Source: Deltaproteobacteria bacterium (lineage in GTDB: Bacteria > Myxococcota > Myxococcia > Myxococcales > Anaeromyxobacteraceae). From it: a DNA stretch of 64,000 bases. Below, in pieces: positions 31,775 through 40,572 of the stretch. Every line of letters begins with the position of its first letter. Positions within the stretch are counted from its first letter, which is position 1. The translations under genes and the position numbers were made by a program. The DNA lies in contig JACRMN010000011.1 in NCBI GenBank assembly GCA_016214955.1, forward strand, positions 206,641 through 270,640, read 5' to 3'. The notes under the pieces are model-generated. The model ran no database searches, had not been told where the DNA came from, and worked only from the letters and a program-made list of their open reading frames with translations.

Positions 31775-32535
31775 TCAGAAGATGGAGTCCGGGACCTTGG
31801 GATTGCCGAGAACGCGCTCCGTCACCAGCCGGAGCACCGGCTGCCCAGCGGCCAGCACCTCCACGGCGCGGGGGAAGAGGTCGCCTCCGGTGGAAGAGCC
31901 CCAGTCGAGGAAGCGGACCTCGTGGCGGGCGCCGCCCAGCGTGGCGGCCAGCCGCAGGGGCTGGTAGCCCTGCTTGTCCACCCAGGCGAGCGCCTTCTCG
32001 CCGTTCGGCTTCCCGCCGATGACGTAGGCCACCCGGCCGCCGGCCCGCCCCAGCGAGATCTCGTCGAGGGAGACGCCCAGGGCCGAGAGGGCCTGTACCC
32101 AGGGCCGCTCCGGCTCGGCGCCGCCGGGCCGCTCCCCCAGGAGCGCGCACACCGCCTGCAGCGCCGCCACCGCCGCCGGGATCCTCTCCAGGCCGCGGAC
32201 CCCATGCAGCCGGCTCCCCTTCTGAGAAACGGCGGGCCGCTCGGCGGGCGCGGCGTCGGGCAGCGCCAGCTCCAGGCGGCACTTCCCGGGCACCTTCACC
32301 GTCAGGAAAGCGGGGGAGGAGGCCTCGTTGCCCAGCAGCGGGACACCGGCGCCCGCGGCCCGCACCGCCGCCTCGCCCAGGAAGGTGACGGTGCCCTGCA
32401 CCTCCATGGTGGCCACCGCCTGCTCCTCGCGCTTCTGCGAGAGCCGCTTCAGCACCGCGGTGGCCGGCGGGACGTAGGCCTGCGCCGCGCCCCAGGCCAG
32501 GGCGCCGGCGAGGCCGACCGCCAGCCGCAGCGCCT

Positions 32536-32539
<4 letters not shown>
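31775..32539 (-). CDS. Secreted hypothetical protein, galU-coupled
   Basis: 254 residues with an N-terminal signal sequence (VKALRLAVGLAGALAWGAAQA). The body is beta-rich with repeated short strands, for example ATMEVQGTVTFLG, FLTVKVPGKCRLEL and RHEVRFLDWG, resembling LolA-like or outer-membrane-lipoprotein carrier half-barrels, but I cannot assign it. The GTG start is embedded in the galU stop (GTGA), a 4-bp overlap that fixes the start. This suggests an envelope role linked to UDP-glucose-dependent polysaccharide. No catalytic motif seen. Confidence 0.7.
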
Positions 32540-33405
<866 letters not shown>

Positions 33406-33462
33406 GGGCGGCGACTGTAGCGGCCCGCGGGCCGGGCGGGAAGTGCCGCGCGAAGGCGACGC

Positions 33463-34182
33463 TCAGCGGGCGGCGGCCCGCTCCGCCAGGTACTGGCGGT
33501 GGACGCCGTCGAGGTCCGGGCGGAAGGGCTGGTCCTCCAGCACCCGTGCCCGGCGCATGCGGTCGAGGCGGAACATGCGGACCACGCCCCGCTCCCGGTC
33601 GCGGCACAGCAGGTACCAGGCGGGCAGCTCGACGAGCAGCCCGTGGGGCTCGACGGTGCGGCTGCTGGCCTGCCCGCGGCGGTCGACGTAGTCGAAGGCC
33701 AGGCAGGCGCAGGAGGCGAAGGCCCGCTCCACCGCCGACAGGAGCCCCGGCGACGGGGCGCGGAGCTCCGCGTAGATGCGCGCCGACGCCGGGCGGCCCA
33801 CCACCACCCGCCGCGCCAGCGCGCGCAGGGCGCGAGCCCGCTCCCGGGGCAGGCTGGCCATCACCTTGTCGAGCGCGCTCCGGGCGGCGTGGCCCCAGGG
33901 GGTGGAGGCGGCGGCCGCCGCCAGCGTCGCCGAGAGCCACAGGGCGATGACCTCGCCGAGGGCGAAGTGCACCGAGACCAGGCCCCGGTCCGCTTCGAGG
34001 CGGAAGCCGCCCCCGGGGCCGGCCTGCGCCTCCACCGGCACGCCCTGGTCGCGCAGGGCGGTGAGGTCGCGCAGCACGGTGCGCTCGCTCACGCCCAGCT
34101 CGCCGGCCAGCTCCCGGGCGGTGGCGCTCTCGCGGCCGCGGAGCAGCGACTGGAGGTGGGCGACGCGCTCGAGCCGGCTCAT
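33463..34182 (-). CDS. WYL-domain transcriptional regulator (YafY/DeoR-type HTH)
   Basis: 239 residues. N-terminal winged helix MSRLERVAHLQSLLRGRESATARELAGELGVSERTVLRDLTALRDQG, given here only as short blocks, then the WYL domain with ELPAWYLLCRDRERGVVRMFRLDRM, where the usual W-Y-L becomes W-Y-L in AWYLLC. WYL domains bind nucleic acid or small ligands and control stress genes. GGAGGG precedes the ATG at 34182. It is divergent from a lipoprotein hydrolase gene, and a 15-bp palindrome lies between them; both genes are likely its targets. Confidence 0.9.
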   Translation of the reverse strand: MSRLERVAHLQSLLRGRESATARELAGELGVSERTVLRDLTALRDQGVPVEAQAGPGGGFRLEADRGLVSVHFALGEVIALWLSATLAAAAASTPWGHAARSALDKVMASLPRERARALRALARRVVVGRPASARIYAELRAPSPGLLSAVERAFASCACLAFDYVDRRGQASSRTVEPHGLLVELPAWYLLCRDRERGVVRMFRLDRMRRARVLEDQPFRPDLDGVHRQYLAERAAAR

Positions 34183-34202
34183 GCGGGGGGTCCCTCCATA
34201 CC

Positions 34203-34217
34203 TGACAGATGTTGTCA
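34203..34217. promoter_or_regulatory. Operator palindrome between the WYL regulator and the hydrolase
   Basis: TGACA-GATGT-TGTCA, a perfect 5-bp inverted repeat with a 5-bp spacer, in the 58-bp space between two divergent start codons (34182 and 34241). Similar TGACA/TGTCA dyads accompany YafY-type WYL regulators in many genomes. The position lets one protein dimer control both promoters. Assignment to this regulator is inference from location and symmetry. Confidence 0.65.
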
Positions 34218-34240
34218 TGGTTCGGGGCGAGGCTGCAGCC

Positions 34241-35065
34241 ATGCGAACGGCACTTCTCCTGCTCGCGGCCGCCGGCTGCGCCACCTCCCCAGGGACCTCC
34301 TCCATGACCCTCCCGTCCGCCTCCCCCGTCGCCCTCCACGCCGACGACGGCGGCCCACCCGGCCCCGTCCCGGTGGTCTTCCTGCACTCGGCCGCTGGCG
34401 ACGGCACCCACTTCGCCGCGCAGCTGGCCCACCTGCGCGCCACGCGCCGCGCCCTGGCGCTCGACCTGCGCGGCCACGGCCGCTCGCCAGCGGGCGCGTC
34501 GCTGGAGGTGGACGACGCGGCCGGCGACGTGCTGGCGGCGCTCGACGCCCGAGGCGTCGACCGCTTCACGCTGGTGGGCCACTCCTGGGGCGGCGCGGTG
34601 GCGGTGGCGGTCGCCGGGCGAGCTCCGCAGCGCGTCGCGGGGCTCCTGCTCCTCGATCCGGCCTCCGACGGGCGGCTCCTGCCGCCGGAGGTGGCCGAGG
34701 GGCTACGTCGCTCGCTGCGCGACGACTACCAGGGCGTGGTGCGCGCCTACTGGGCGTCGATGCTCGTCGGAGCGCGGCCGGCGGTGCGGGAGCGGCTCCT
34801 CTCCGAGATCGACCGGGCCCCCCGGTCGCTGGTGATCGGCACGCTCGACTCCCTGCTCACCTTCGACCCGGTGACGCCGCTCGGGCGCTACCGCGGGCCG
34901 CGCCGCACGGTGATCACGCCGCTCAACGACCGGCCCGACGCCTACCAGAACCGGGTGCCCGACCTCCCGGCGACGCGGGTGGAGGGCACCGGTCACTGGC
35001 TCCACCTCGACGCGCCGGAGGAGGTGAACGGCATCCTCGACGCCTTCCTCGCCGGGGTCCGGTAG
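34241..35065 (+). CDS. Putative lipoprotein alpha/beta hydrolase
   Basis: 274 residues. Signal MRTALLLLAAAGCATS with a possible lipobox at Cys13 (AAGC, weaker than the usual LxxC). Hydrolase core: VVFLHSAAGDG, LDLRGHGRS, nucleophile Ser115 in VGHSWGG, and a late GTGHWLHLD with the catalytic His. Close to haloalkane-dehalogenase/epoxide-hydrolase-like esterases; substrate unknown. An in-frame ATG at 34217 lies inside the operator, so I use 34241. Transcribed divergently from the WYL regulator and presumably controlled by it. Confidence 0.8.
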   Translation: MRTALLLLAAAGCATSPGTSSMTLPSASPVALHADDGGPPGPVPVVFLHSAAGDGTHFAAQLAHLRATRRALALDLRGHGRSPAGASLEVDDAAGDVLAALDARGVDRFTLVGHSWGGAVAVAVAGRAPQRVAGLLLLDPASDGRLLPPEVAEGLRRSLRDDYQGVVRAYWASMLVGARPAVRERLLSEIDRAPRSLVIGTLDSLLTFDPVTPLGRYRGPRRTVITPLNDRPDAYQNRVPDLPATRVEGTGHWLHLDAPEEVNGILDAFLAGVR

Positions 35066-35069
35066 CCGC

Positions 35070-35516
35070 TCAGGCGCGCGCCGCGGCCCGCTCTCGCAGC
35101 CTCGCCCCGGCCCAGACGCAGGGCAGGGCGAGGGCCACGAGCGCCAGGGGATACCAGTGCGGGCCGAACTCCGGCCCGCGGTTCCAGGTGGCGACGGCGC
35201 CGGCCGTGGCCGCCGCCAGGCCGACGGCGCCCAGGACGAGCGCGTGGCGCATCGGGCGGGCCGGCGCCAGCCGGGCGGTGAGCCAGCCGCCGGCGACCGT
35301 GTAGACCGAGCGGTACGCGGTCGCCAGCACGAAGAGCCCGTCGGCCATCGGCTGCCCGAAGGGCGGGAAGACCCCGGTGGCGTGCAGGAGCGCGTCGGTG
35401 GCCACCGAGAGGACGAAGGTGAGGGCGAATCCGGCGGCCACCGCGCCGGCGCTGCGGAGGGGGTGGCCGGCCGCGGCCCGCGCCGGGGCCTGCGGGGTGG
35501 CGCTGGCGGTGCTCAT
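35070..35516 (-). CDS. Four-helix membrane protein of the ArsR-SRPBCC cassette
   Basis: 148 residues with four hydrophobic segments (for example GAVAAGFALTFVLSVATDALL, HALVLGAVGLAAATAGAVATW). I do not recognise a family. The ATG overlaps the SRPBCC stop by 4 bp (ATGA), so the gene is the last of the ArsR-SRPBCC-membrane unit. It converges on the hydrolase gene with 4 bp between ends. The cassette composition (regulator, ligand-binding SRPBCC, small membrane protein) hints at handling a hydrophobic compound. Confidence 0.7.
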   Translation of the reverse strand: MSTASATPQAPARAAAGHPLRSAGAVAAGFALTFVLSVATDALLHATGVFPPFGQPMADGLFVLATAYRSVYTVAGGWLTARLAPARPMRHALVLGAVGLAAATAGAVATWNRGPEFGPHWYPLALVALALPCVWAGARLRERAAARA

Positions 35517-36007
35517 CGGGCGAGCGCCTTCCCGAGCCTGGCGAGCTCCATCTCCCAGCCCTGGACGGCGCGGCCGGTCCAGATCTCGTCGTGCATGGCC
35601 TCGAAGGTGAGGGTGAGCTTCGTGCCCTTGCCCTCGGGCGCGAGCTCCACCAGGTAGGCCACGTCGTAGGGCTCGACTCCCGGGATGAAGTCGGCGGCGT
35701 GCAGGTAGGCGAGCCGCCGCGGGGGCACCACCTCGGTGATGCGGATGCGGGCGGCGGTGGAGAGCGGCGCGTTGGCCTGCTTCATGAACGCGATCTGGTC
35801 CGGGCCGGTGGCGATCATGTCGTAGAGCAGCTCGCCGCCGGGGCGGAGCTCCAGCTTCTTCACCTTCACCTCGAAGCCGTCCGGCCCCCACCAGGCCTCG
35901 ATGCCCTGGCGGGTGGTCCACATCTCCCAGACCTCCTCGAGGGTCGCCTGGTAGGTCCGCTCCAGGGTGATCCGGCGGCGGGGGGCTGCCTGCGGCCTGC
36001 TAGCCAT
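35513..36007 (-). CDS. SRPBCC/AHSA1-family protein
   Basis: 164 residues with the helix-grip fold pattern: ITLERTYQATLEEVWEMWTTRQGIEAWWGPDGFEV, a central ELLYDMIATGPDQ strand, RRLAYLHAADFIPGVEP, and a C-terminal helix AVQGWEMELARLGKALA. The hydrophobic cavity is probably ligand-binding. Its start overlaps the ArsR 3' end by 8 bp. Same family as 15185-15676 but clearly a different sequence, not a recent duplicate. Confidence 0.88.
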   Translation of the reverse strand: MASRPQAAPRRRITLERTYQATLEEVWEMWTTRQGIEAWWGPDGFEVKVKKLELRPGGELLYDMIATGPDQIAFMKQANAPLSTAARIRITEVVPPRRLAYLHAADFIPGVEPYDVAYLVELAPEGKGTKLTLTFEAMHDEIWTGRAVQGWEMELARLGKALAR

Positions 36008-36347
36008 GCGTGCTCTCCTTGCGATGCGGTCGGGCCCCCTGCTTGCGCTGCAGCGCCAGGCCGAGCCGGTCGAGCCGCGCCTCCCAGAGCGCGCGGTACC
36101 GGCTCACCCAGGCGTCGATGTCGCGGAACGGCTCGGCCCGCAGCGAGTAGAGCCGCCGCGGCCCGTCGGGTCGGACCTGGACGAAGCCGGCCTCGTGGAG
36201 GATGCGCAGGTGGCGCGAGACGCCCGACTGGTGGATGTCCACCTGCTCCACCAGGTCGTTCACCGACCGCTCGCCGGCCAGCAGCGCCTCCACCAGGAGG
36301 AGCCGCGTCGGGTCGGCCAGGGTCTGGAAGGCCACCGCATTCGCCAT
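36000..36347 (-). CDS. ArsR/SdpR-family regulator
   Basis: 115 residues: FQTLADPTRLLLVEALLAGERSVNDLVEQVDIHQSGVSRHLRILHEAGFVQV is the full winged helix, in short pieces. No CVC metal motif. The C terminus is basic. A promoter with TTGCTT-17-TACATA on the minus strand would start transcription at or within a base or two of the ATG, implying a leaderless mRNA. Probably autoregulated through the GCGCATAT repeats there. Heads the ArsR-SRPBCC-membrane operon. Confidence 0.9.
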   Translation of the reverse strand: MANAVAFQTLADPTRLLLVEALLAGERSVNDLVEQVDIHQSGVSRHLRILHEAGFVQVRPDGPRRLYSLRAEPFRDIDAWVSRYRALWEARLDRLGLALQRKQGARPHRKESTHG

Positions 36348-36348
36348 G

Positions 36349-36382
36349 GCGCATATGTATGAGCGCGCATATCTGGAAGCAA
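36349..36382 (-). promoter_or_regulatory. Promoter and operator of the second ArsR cassette
   Basis: On the minus strand, -35 TTGCTT (36377-36382) and -10 TACATA (36354-36359) are 17 bp apart; the -10 ends six bases before the start codon, so the transcript is likely leaderless. Direct repeats of GCGCATAT on the + strand at 36349-36356 and 36365-36372 (16 bp apart) cover the -10. This AT-rich patch stands out locally. Repressor binding here would block RNA polymerase. Confidence 0.6.
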
Positions 36383-36437
36383 GCGGTGAACCCTCCTGGG
36401 CCGAGGGCGAGGCTCAGGTCGGGGTCGCGGTCGCCCC

Positions 36438-38255
36438 TCACCGCGTCCGCGGTGTCACGATCGCCTCCAGCCTGTCGGGACGCTCCGGGAGTCGCTCCAG
36501 GGAGGGAGCACGCGGACCCCCGTCGTAGGCAATGGACAGGGCGCGGAAGGCGTCGCCGTCCTCGACGAGGAGCTCCAGGCGCCCGCGCTTCTGCGCCGCC
36601 CGCAGGCTGCGCTCGAGGGCCGACGCTGCCAGGCGCCGGCCGTCCACCGCCAGCACCTTCTGCCCGGGAACGATGCCCGCCGCCGCCCCGGGAGATCCTG
36701 GCCTCACGTCGATGACCAGCTGCTTCCCGTCGATCCCCAGGCCAAGGGACCACCAGGCAAGAATGGCGCCGGGGCGCGCCCGCTCCGCAGCGGCCGACAG
36801 GTATGGCCCCGGTGCGGTGGCGTAGGACATCCGCCAGCCCGTGACCTCGGCGGAGGCCTGAGGGGGTGGCTCCAGGGACTCGGTCCGCGCCGCGAAGAAC
36901 CCCTTCCAGTCCTGGTGCTCCACCGCGTCGAGCGCCGCCAGCACCTCGCGCCGCTCGTAGGCGTGGACCCGCGGCGGTCCGCTCTCGCCGCCGAGGAAGG
37001 CCCTCGCGAAGTCGTCGAGCGAGCGCCGGCCCTGGCCGCGCTCGCGGATCAGGGCGTCGGCCTCGAGCCAGGCCGCGAAGCCCTCGACGTAGGCCATCCA
37101 CGGGGCGCGGCGGGCGCCGCTCCACTCGACCGGTGCCTCCACGTAGGTGGGGAAGGTGGCGGAGGCGTCGTCCAGCGTGCGCCAGCCGCCGGACCCGGGC
37201 CCGCGAGAACGGGCCAGCGCGTTGGCGGCGAGCTCGCGGAAATCGCTGGAGGAGAGGAAGCCGCTTCGCGTGGAGAGCACGTAGCCCAGGTACTCGGTGA
37301 GCCCCTCGTAAATCCAGAGGTCGCGGGTGCGGAGCGGCTCCTGGAAGTCGACGGTGGCCATTCCAAGCGGCCGCCGGTACTTCCCGTTCCAGGAGTGGGC
37401 GTACTCGTGGGGCAGCACGTAGCCCAGGTCGCCGGGGTCGCCCTGCTCCGGCAGGCCGCCCACCGGGGCGCCCACTGCCACCGACTGGTGGTGCTCGAGC
37501 ATCTTGCCCTTCACACCCTCGACCGCGGCCACGAGAAAGCAGTAGCGGTCGAAGTGGCGCGCACCGAAGAGCGCGTCGGCCTCGGCCACGAGTCGCTCGA
37601 GCCGCTCCTTCCAGGCCCCCCGCAGCTCCAGCCCGGCCTCCTCTTCGGCCACCATCACCACGCTGACCGGGCGCTCACCGGGCGCGCCTAGCGGCGTCTC
37701 GCGACGGTGGCGCGCCAGCACGACGGGCGAGTCGGCGAGGGTCTCGAGGTCCACTGGCTCGAAGGCCACCTGTCCCGGCTCCGCGGGTCGGGTGCGCAGG
37801 GCGGAGCCTGCCTGCCAGCCGGGCGGGACCAGCAGCGTAGCCTGCCAGCGCTGCTCTCGCACCGGCGTCCCCAGCGGATAGAGGATCACGTCCAGGAAGG
37901 AGAGGATGGCCCCGCCGGCGGCGGTGTCGGGCGCTGCCACCCGCCGCAGCGAGGCCTCGACGGAGCGCGCGCCCGGCGGCACCTGGAGCTGGAACACGAA
38001 GGGATCGACCTCGTCGCGGCTCCAGGCGAGCGGCCTGCCGAGGGCGGTGAAGCGCACGTCCACCAGGTCGGCGATCTTGCCCGAGGGCCGGTGCTCGCCG
38101 GGGATCCACCTGGGGAAGGCGAGCCGCAGCGGCCCCGGGCGTGCCGGGACGGCGATGCGCGCCTGGAGGGTGTGGTGCGCAGCGCCGCGGAGGTCCACCT
38201 CGAGCAGGACCGGATCGGCTGCGGCGAGGGACAGCGCCAGGACGAGCAGGTGCAT
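36438..38255 (-). CDS. M61-family glycyl aminopeptidase with C-terminal PDZ domain
   Basis: 605 residues with a signal peptide (MHLLVLALSLAAADP). An N-terminal beta domain leads to the zinc peptidase: GKMLEHHQS (the family GGxEH-like element), HEYAH (H283, E284, H287) and Glu317 in YEGLTEYLG. The PDZ domain is near the end, with PGSPGAAAGIVPGQKVLAVDGRRL. M61 enzymes are periplasmic aminopeptidases that prefer N-terminal glycine. GGAGG precedes the ATG at 38255. It seems to be a single-gene unit. Confidence 0.92.
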   Translation of the reverse strand: MHLLVLALSLAAADPVLLEVDLRGAAHHTLQARIAVPARPGPLRLAFPRWIPGEHRPSGKIADLVDVRFTALGRPLAWSRDEVDPFVFQLQVPPGARSVEASLRRVAAPDTAAGGAILSFLDVILYPLGTPVREQRWQATLLVPPGWQAGSALRTRPAEPGQVAFEPVDLETLADSPVVLARHRRETPLGAPGERPVSVVMVAEEEAGLELRGAWKERLERLVAEADALFGARHFDRYCFLVAAVEGVKGKMLEHHQSVAVGAPVGGLPEQGDPGDLGYVLPHEYAHSWNGKYRRPLGMATVDFQEPLRTRDLWIYEGLTEYLGYVLSTRSGFLSSSDFRELAANALARSRGPGSGGWRTLDDASATFPTYVEAPVEWSGARRAPWMAYVEGFAAWLEADALIRERGQGRRSLDDFARAFLGGESGPPRVHAYERREVLAALDAVEHQDWKGFFAARTESLEPPPQASAEVTGWRMSYATAPGPYLSAAAERARPGAILAWWSLGLGIDGKQLVIDVRPGSPGAAAGIVPGQKVLAVDGRRLAASALERSLRAAQKRGRLELLVEDGDAFRALSIAYDGGPRAPSLERLPERPDRLEAIVTPRTR

Positions 38256-38444
38256 GGCGGCCTCCGGGCGGCGCGGGGCGTCCGCGGGCGAGAAGGCAGG
38301 GGAGACCCGCGGTAGGCCCCGCGTGACGACGTGCCCCAAGCGGAGTGCCGCGGCCGGGCGAGCGAGCGGGCTGTTGCGGTATGGCGGGGACGGAGCACCA
38401 GCCCCGGGGGGCGGCGCCCGAAGCGGCGGCGCTGCCCCCGGCCG

Positions 38445-38795
38445 CTACTCCTTCTGCTCCGCCTCCCGCTTGCAGTCGATGCAGAGCGTCGTCACCGGGC
38501 GGGCGCGCAGCCGCGCCGGCGAGATGGCCCCGCCGCAGGACTCGCACTTCCCGAAGGTGCCGGCCTCGATGCGCGCCAGCGCCTCCTCCACCTTGAGGAT
38601 GAGCTTGCGGTCCCTGTCGCGGAGCCGCAGCAGCCGGCCCTGGTCGGTCTCGCGGGTGGCCCGGTCGTTGGGGTCGGGCAGATCCTCTCCCGGCGCGCCG
38701 GCCATGGCATGCACCGTCTCGGCGCCGTGCCCCAGCAGCTCGGCGCGCTGCGCCGACAGCCGGGTGCGGAAGCGAGCCAGCTCCTGCTTGCGCAT
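38445..38795 (-). CDS. DksA/TraR-family zinc-finger protein
   Basis: 116 residues. The coiled-coil N terminus (LARFRTRLSAQRAELLGHG) is followed by ARIEAGTFGKCESCGGAISPARL and TTLCIDCK, the C4 zinc finger of DksA/TraR. Such proteins enter the secondary channel of RNA polymerase and modulate ppGpp-dependent transcription. Coiled-coil tip residues cannot be judged reliably. The myxobacterial genomes I know carry several paralogues; this is one of the short ones. Divergent from the outer membrane protein with 95 bp between starts. Confidence 0.9.
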   Translation of the reverse strand: MRKQELARFRTRLSAQRAELLGHGAETVHAMAGAPGEDLPDPNDRATRETDQGRLLRLRDRDRKLILKVEEALARIEAGTFGKCESCGGAISPARLRARPVTTLCIDCKREAEQKE

Positions 38796-38890
38796 GGGTC
38801 ACCTCCTCGCGAGCGGGTGTCCCGATGCTAGGCAGATCGCACGGGCGGCCGCCACCTTGCCCCGGGCCCTTCCCGCGGTATCCTGCCGCG

Positions 38891-39763
38891 GTGCCCCGCC
38901 TCCTGGCTTCCCTCCTCGCGGCTCTCGTGTCCTCGACGGCGCTGGCCGGCGAGCCGGCGGCCCCCCCGAGCGCCGCCGACCTGACCGGCGCGCGCAGCCT
39001 CTCCCTGGGGGCGGGCATCGGCATCACCGGCGGCAACGAGGGAATGTTCACCAACCCCGGCACCCTGGCGGCGCGGAGGCGCTACGCCATGGAGGCCCAG
39101 TACCTCGACGACCGGCTCGACGGTGCGCGCCGCTGGCAGTGGGCCCAGGGCTCGGTGGTGGACTCCGAGACCAGCCCGGTGACCGGCGGGTTCGCCTACG
39201 CCCGCATCTTCGCCGGCGAGGCCACCGGCAGCCTCTACCACCTGGCCATGGCGTCGCCGGTGAGCGGCGGGCTCTACGCCGGCGTCACGGGCAAGTACCT
39301 CTCCATCGACTCGGCCACCGGCCGCAAGACGCGCGCCGTCACCGTGGACGCCGGCCTCTACTGGCAGGCCTCGCAGCTCGTCGGCCTCGGCGTGGCCGGC
39401 TACAACCTCGTCCCCATCGGCAACCGGCAGGACGCGGCGCCCGGCATGGGCGCCGGGTTCTCGGTGGGCGACGGCCGTCGCTTCCTCCTGGCTGGCGACT
39501 GGCGCCGCGACTTCGAGCGGGCCGGCAAGTCGGCCGACGCCTGGGCCGCCGGCGCCGAGGTGATGCTGCTCGACGCCCTGCCGCTTCGGGCCGGCTGGCA
39601 GCGGGACGAGATCCGGCGCGGGAGCTTCTGGTCGGCGGGCCTGGGCTTCGTGGCCGCCGGCGCCGGCGTCGCGGTGGACCTCGCCTACCGGCAGGGGATC
39701 GAGGCACCCAGGGACCGCACCGCCATGGCGGCCCTCAAGATCTTCATCGCCACCCCGCAGTAG
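38891..39763 (+). CDS. Outer-membrane beta-barrel protein (PorV/UPF0164-like)
   Basis: 290 residues from the GTG at 38891, with signal peptide VPRLLASLLAALVSSTALAGEP. The N-terminal NEGMFTNPGTLA resembles the conserved AxxNPAxLA element of FadL/PorV-type barrels. The rest alternates residues as in beta strands (GLYAGVTGKYLSIDS, FVAAGAGVAVDLAYRQG). Function unknown; may be a porin-like or secretion accessory protein. It converges on btuD with 17 bp between ends. Confidence 0.7.
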   Translation: MPRLLASLLAALVSSTALAGEPAAPPSAADLTGARSLSLGAGIGITGGNEGMFTNPGTLAARRRYAMEAQYLDDRLDGARRWQWAQGSVVDSETSPVTGGFAYARIFAGEATGSLYHLAMASPVSGGLYAGVTGKYLSIDSATGRKTRAVTVDAGLYWQASQLVGLGVAGYNLVPIGNRQDAAPGMGAGFSVGDGRRFLLAGDWRRDFERAGKSADAWAAGAEVMLLDALPLRAGWQRDEIRRGSFWSAGLGFVAAGAGVAVDLAYRQGIEAPRDRTAMAALKIFIATPQ

Positions 39764-39780
39764 GGCGGCCGGCCGGGCGG

Positions 39781-40572
39781 CTACCCGATCTCCCGGGGGT
39801 GGACCACCGGCGCGCCGGTGGCGCCGTTCAGGCCGCGCCACACCGGCAGCCCCCACACCTCCTCCACCCGCTCGGCGGTGAGCACCTCGGCCGGTGCCCC
39901 CTCGGCCACCACCCGGCCGCGGGAGAGCACCACCAGCCGGCTGCAGGCCTGGGCCGCCAGGTTGAGGTCGTGGAGCACGGCCACCACGCAGAGGCCGGCG
40001 CGCGCCGCCACCACCGCCATGCGCATCGCCATCACCTGGTGGGCCAGGTCGAGGAAGGCCGTGGGTTCGTCGAGCAGCAGCAGCCGCGGCTCCTGTGCCA
40101 GGGCGCGGGCGAAGAAGACCCGGCGGCGCTCTCCGCCGGAGAGGGTGTCGAGCCGGCGGTCGGCGAAGGGGCGCAGGTCGCAGGCCTCGAGGGCGCCATC
40201 CACCGCGCCCTGGTCGAAGCGGTCGGGCACCGCCAGGAGCCCCTGGTGGGCGGCGCGGCCCATCATCACCGCCTCGCGCACCGTGAAGGGCCAGTGCACC
40301 TGGGCCTCCTGCGGGACCAGGGCGCAGACCCGGGCCACCGCGCGCCGCGGCGCCCGCGCCGGGTCGAGCCCCTGGAGCCGGACGGCGCCCTTGCCGGGCG
40401 CGACCAGGCCGGCCACCAGCCGGAGCAGCGTGCTCTTGCCGGCGCCGTTCGGCCCCACCAGCCCCACCAGCTCGCCGGGCGCGGCCTGGAAGGAGACGCC
40501 CTGCAGGGCCGGCAGGGCCCCGTACGAGAAGGAGGCGTCGCGCACCTCCACCAGCGGCGCGCCGGGGCTCAT
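39781..40572 (-). CDS. btuD: Cobalamin ABC transporter ATPase (BtuD)
   Basis: 263 residues, FecCD-type ATP-binding subunit. Walker A GPNGAGKST (40-48), signature LSGGE (144-148), Walker B LLLLDEP (164-170) and switch His in VAVLHDLN. Overlaps the preceding amidohydrolase gene by 4 bp (ATGA). Assigned to cobalamin rather than iron because the operon is under a cobalamin riboswitch. A C-terminal 25 residues extend past the usual end. Confidence 0.88.
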   Translation of the reverse strand: MSPGAPLVEVRDASFSYGALPALQGVSFQAAPGELVGLVGPNGAGKSTLLRLVAGLVAPGKGAVRLQGLDPARAPRRAVARVCALVPQEAQVHWPFTVREAVMMGRAAHQGLLAVPDRFDQGAVDGALEACDLRPFADRRLDTLSGGERRRVFFARALAQEPRLLLLDEPTAFLDLAHQVMAMRMAVVAARAGLCVVAVLHDLNLAAQACSRLVVLSRGRVVAEGAPAEVLTAERVEEVWGLPVWRGLNGATGAPVVHPREIG

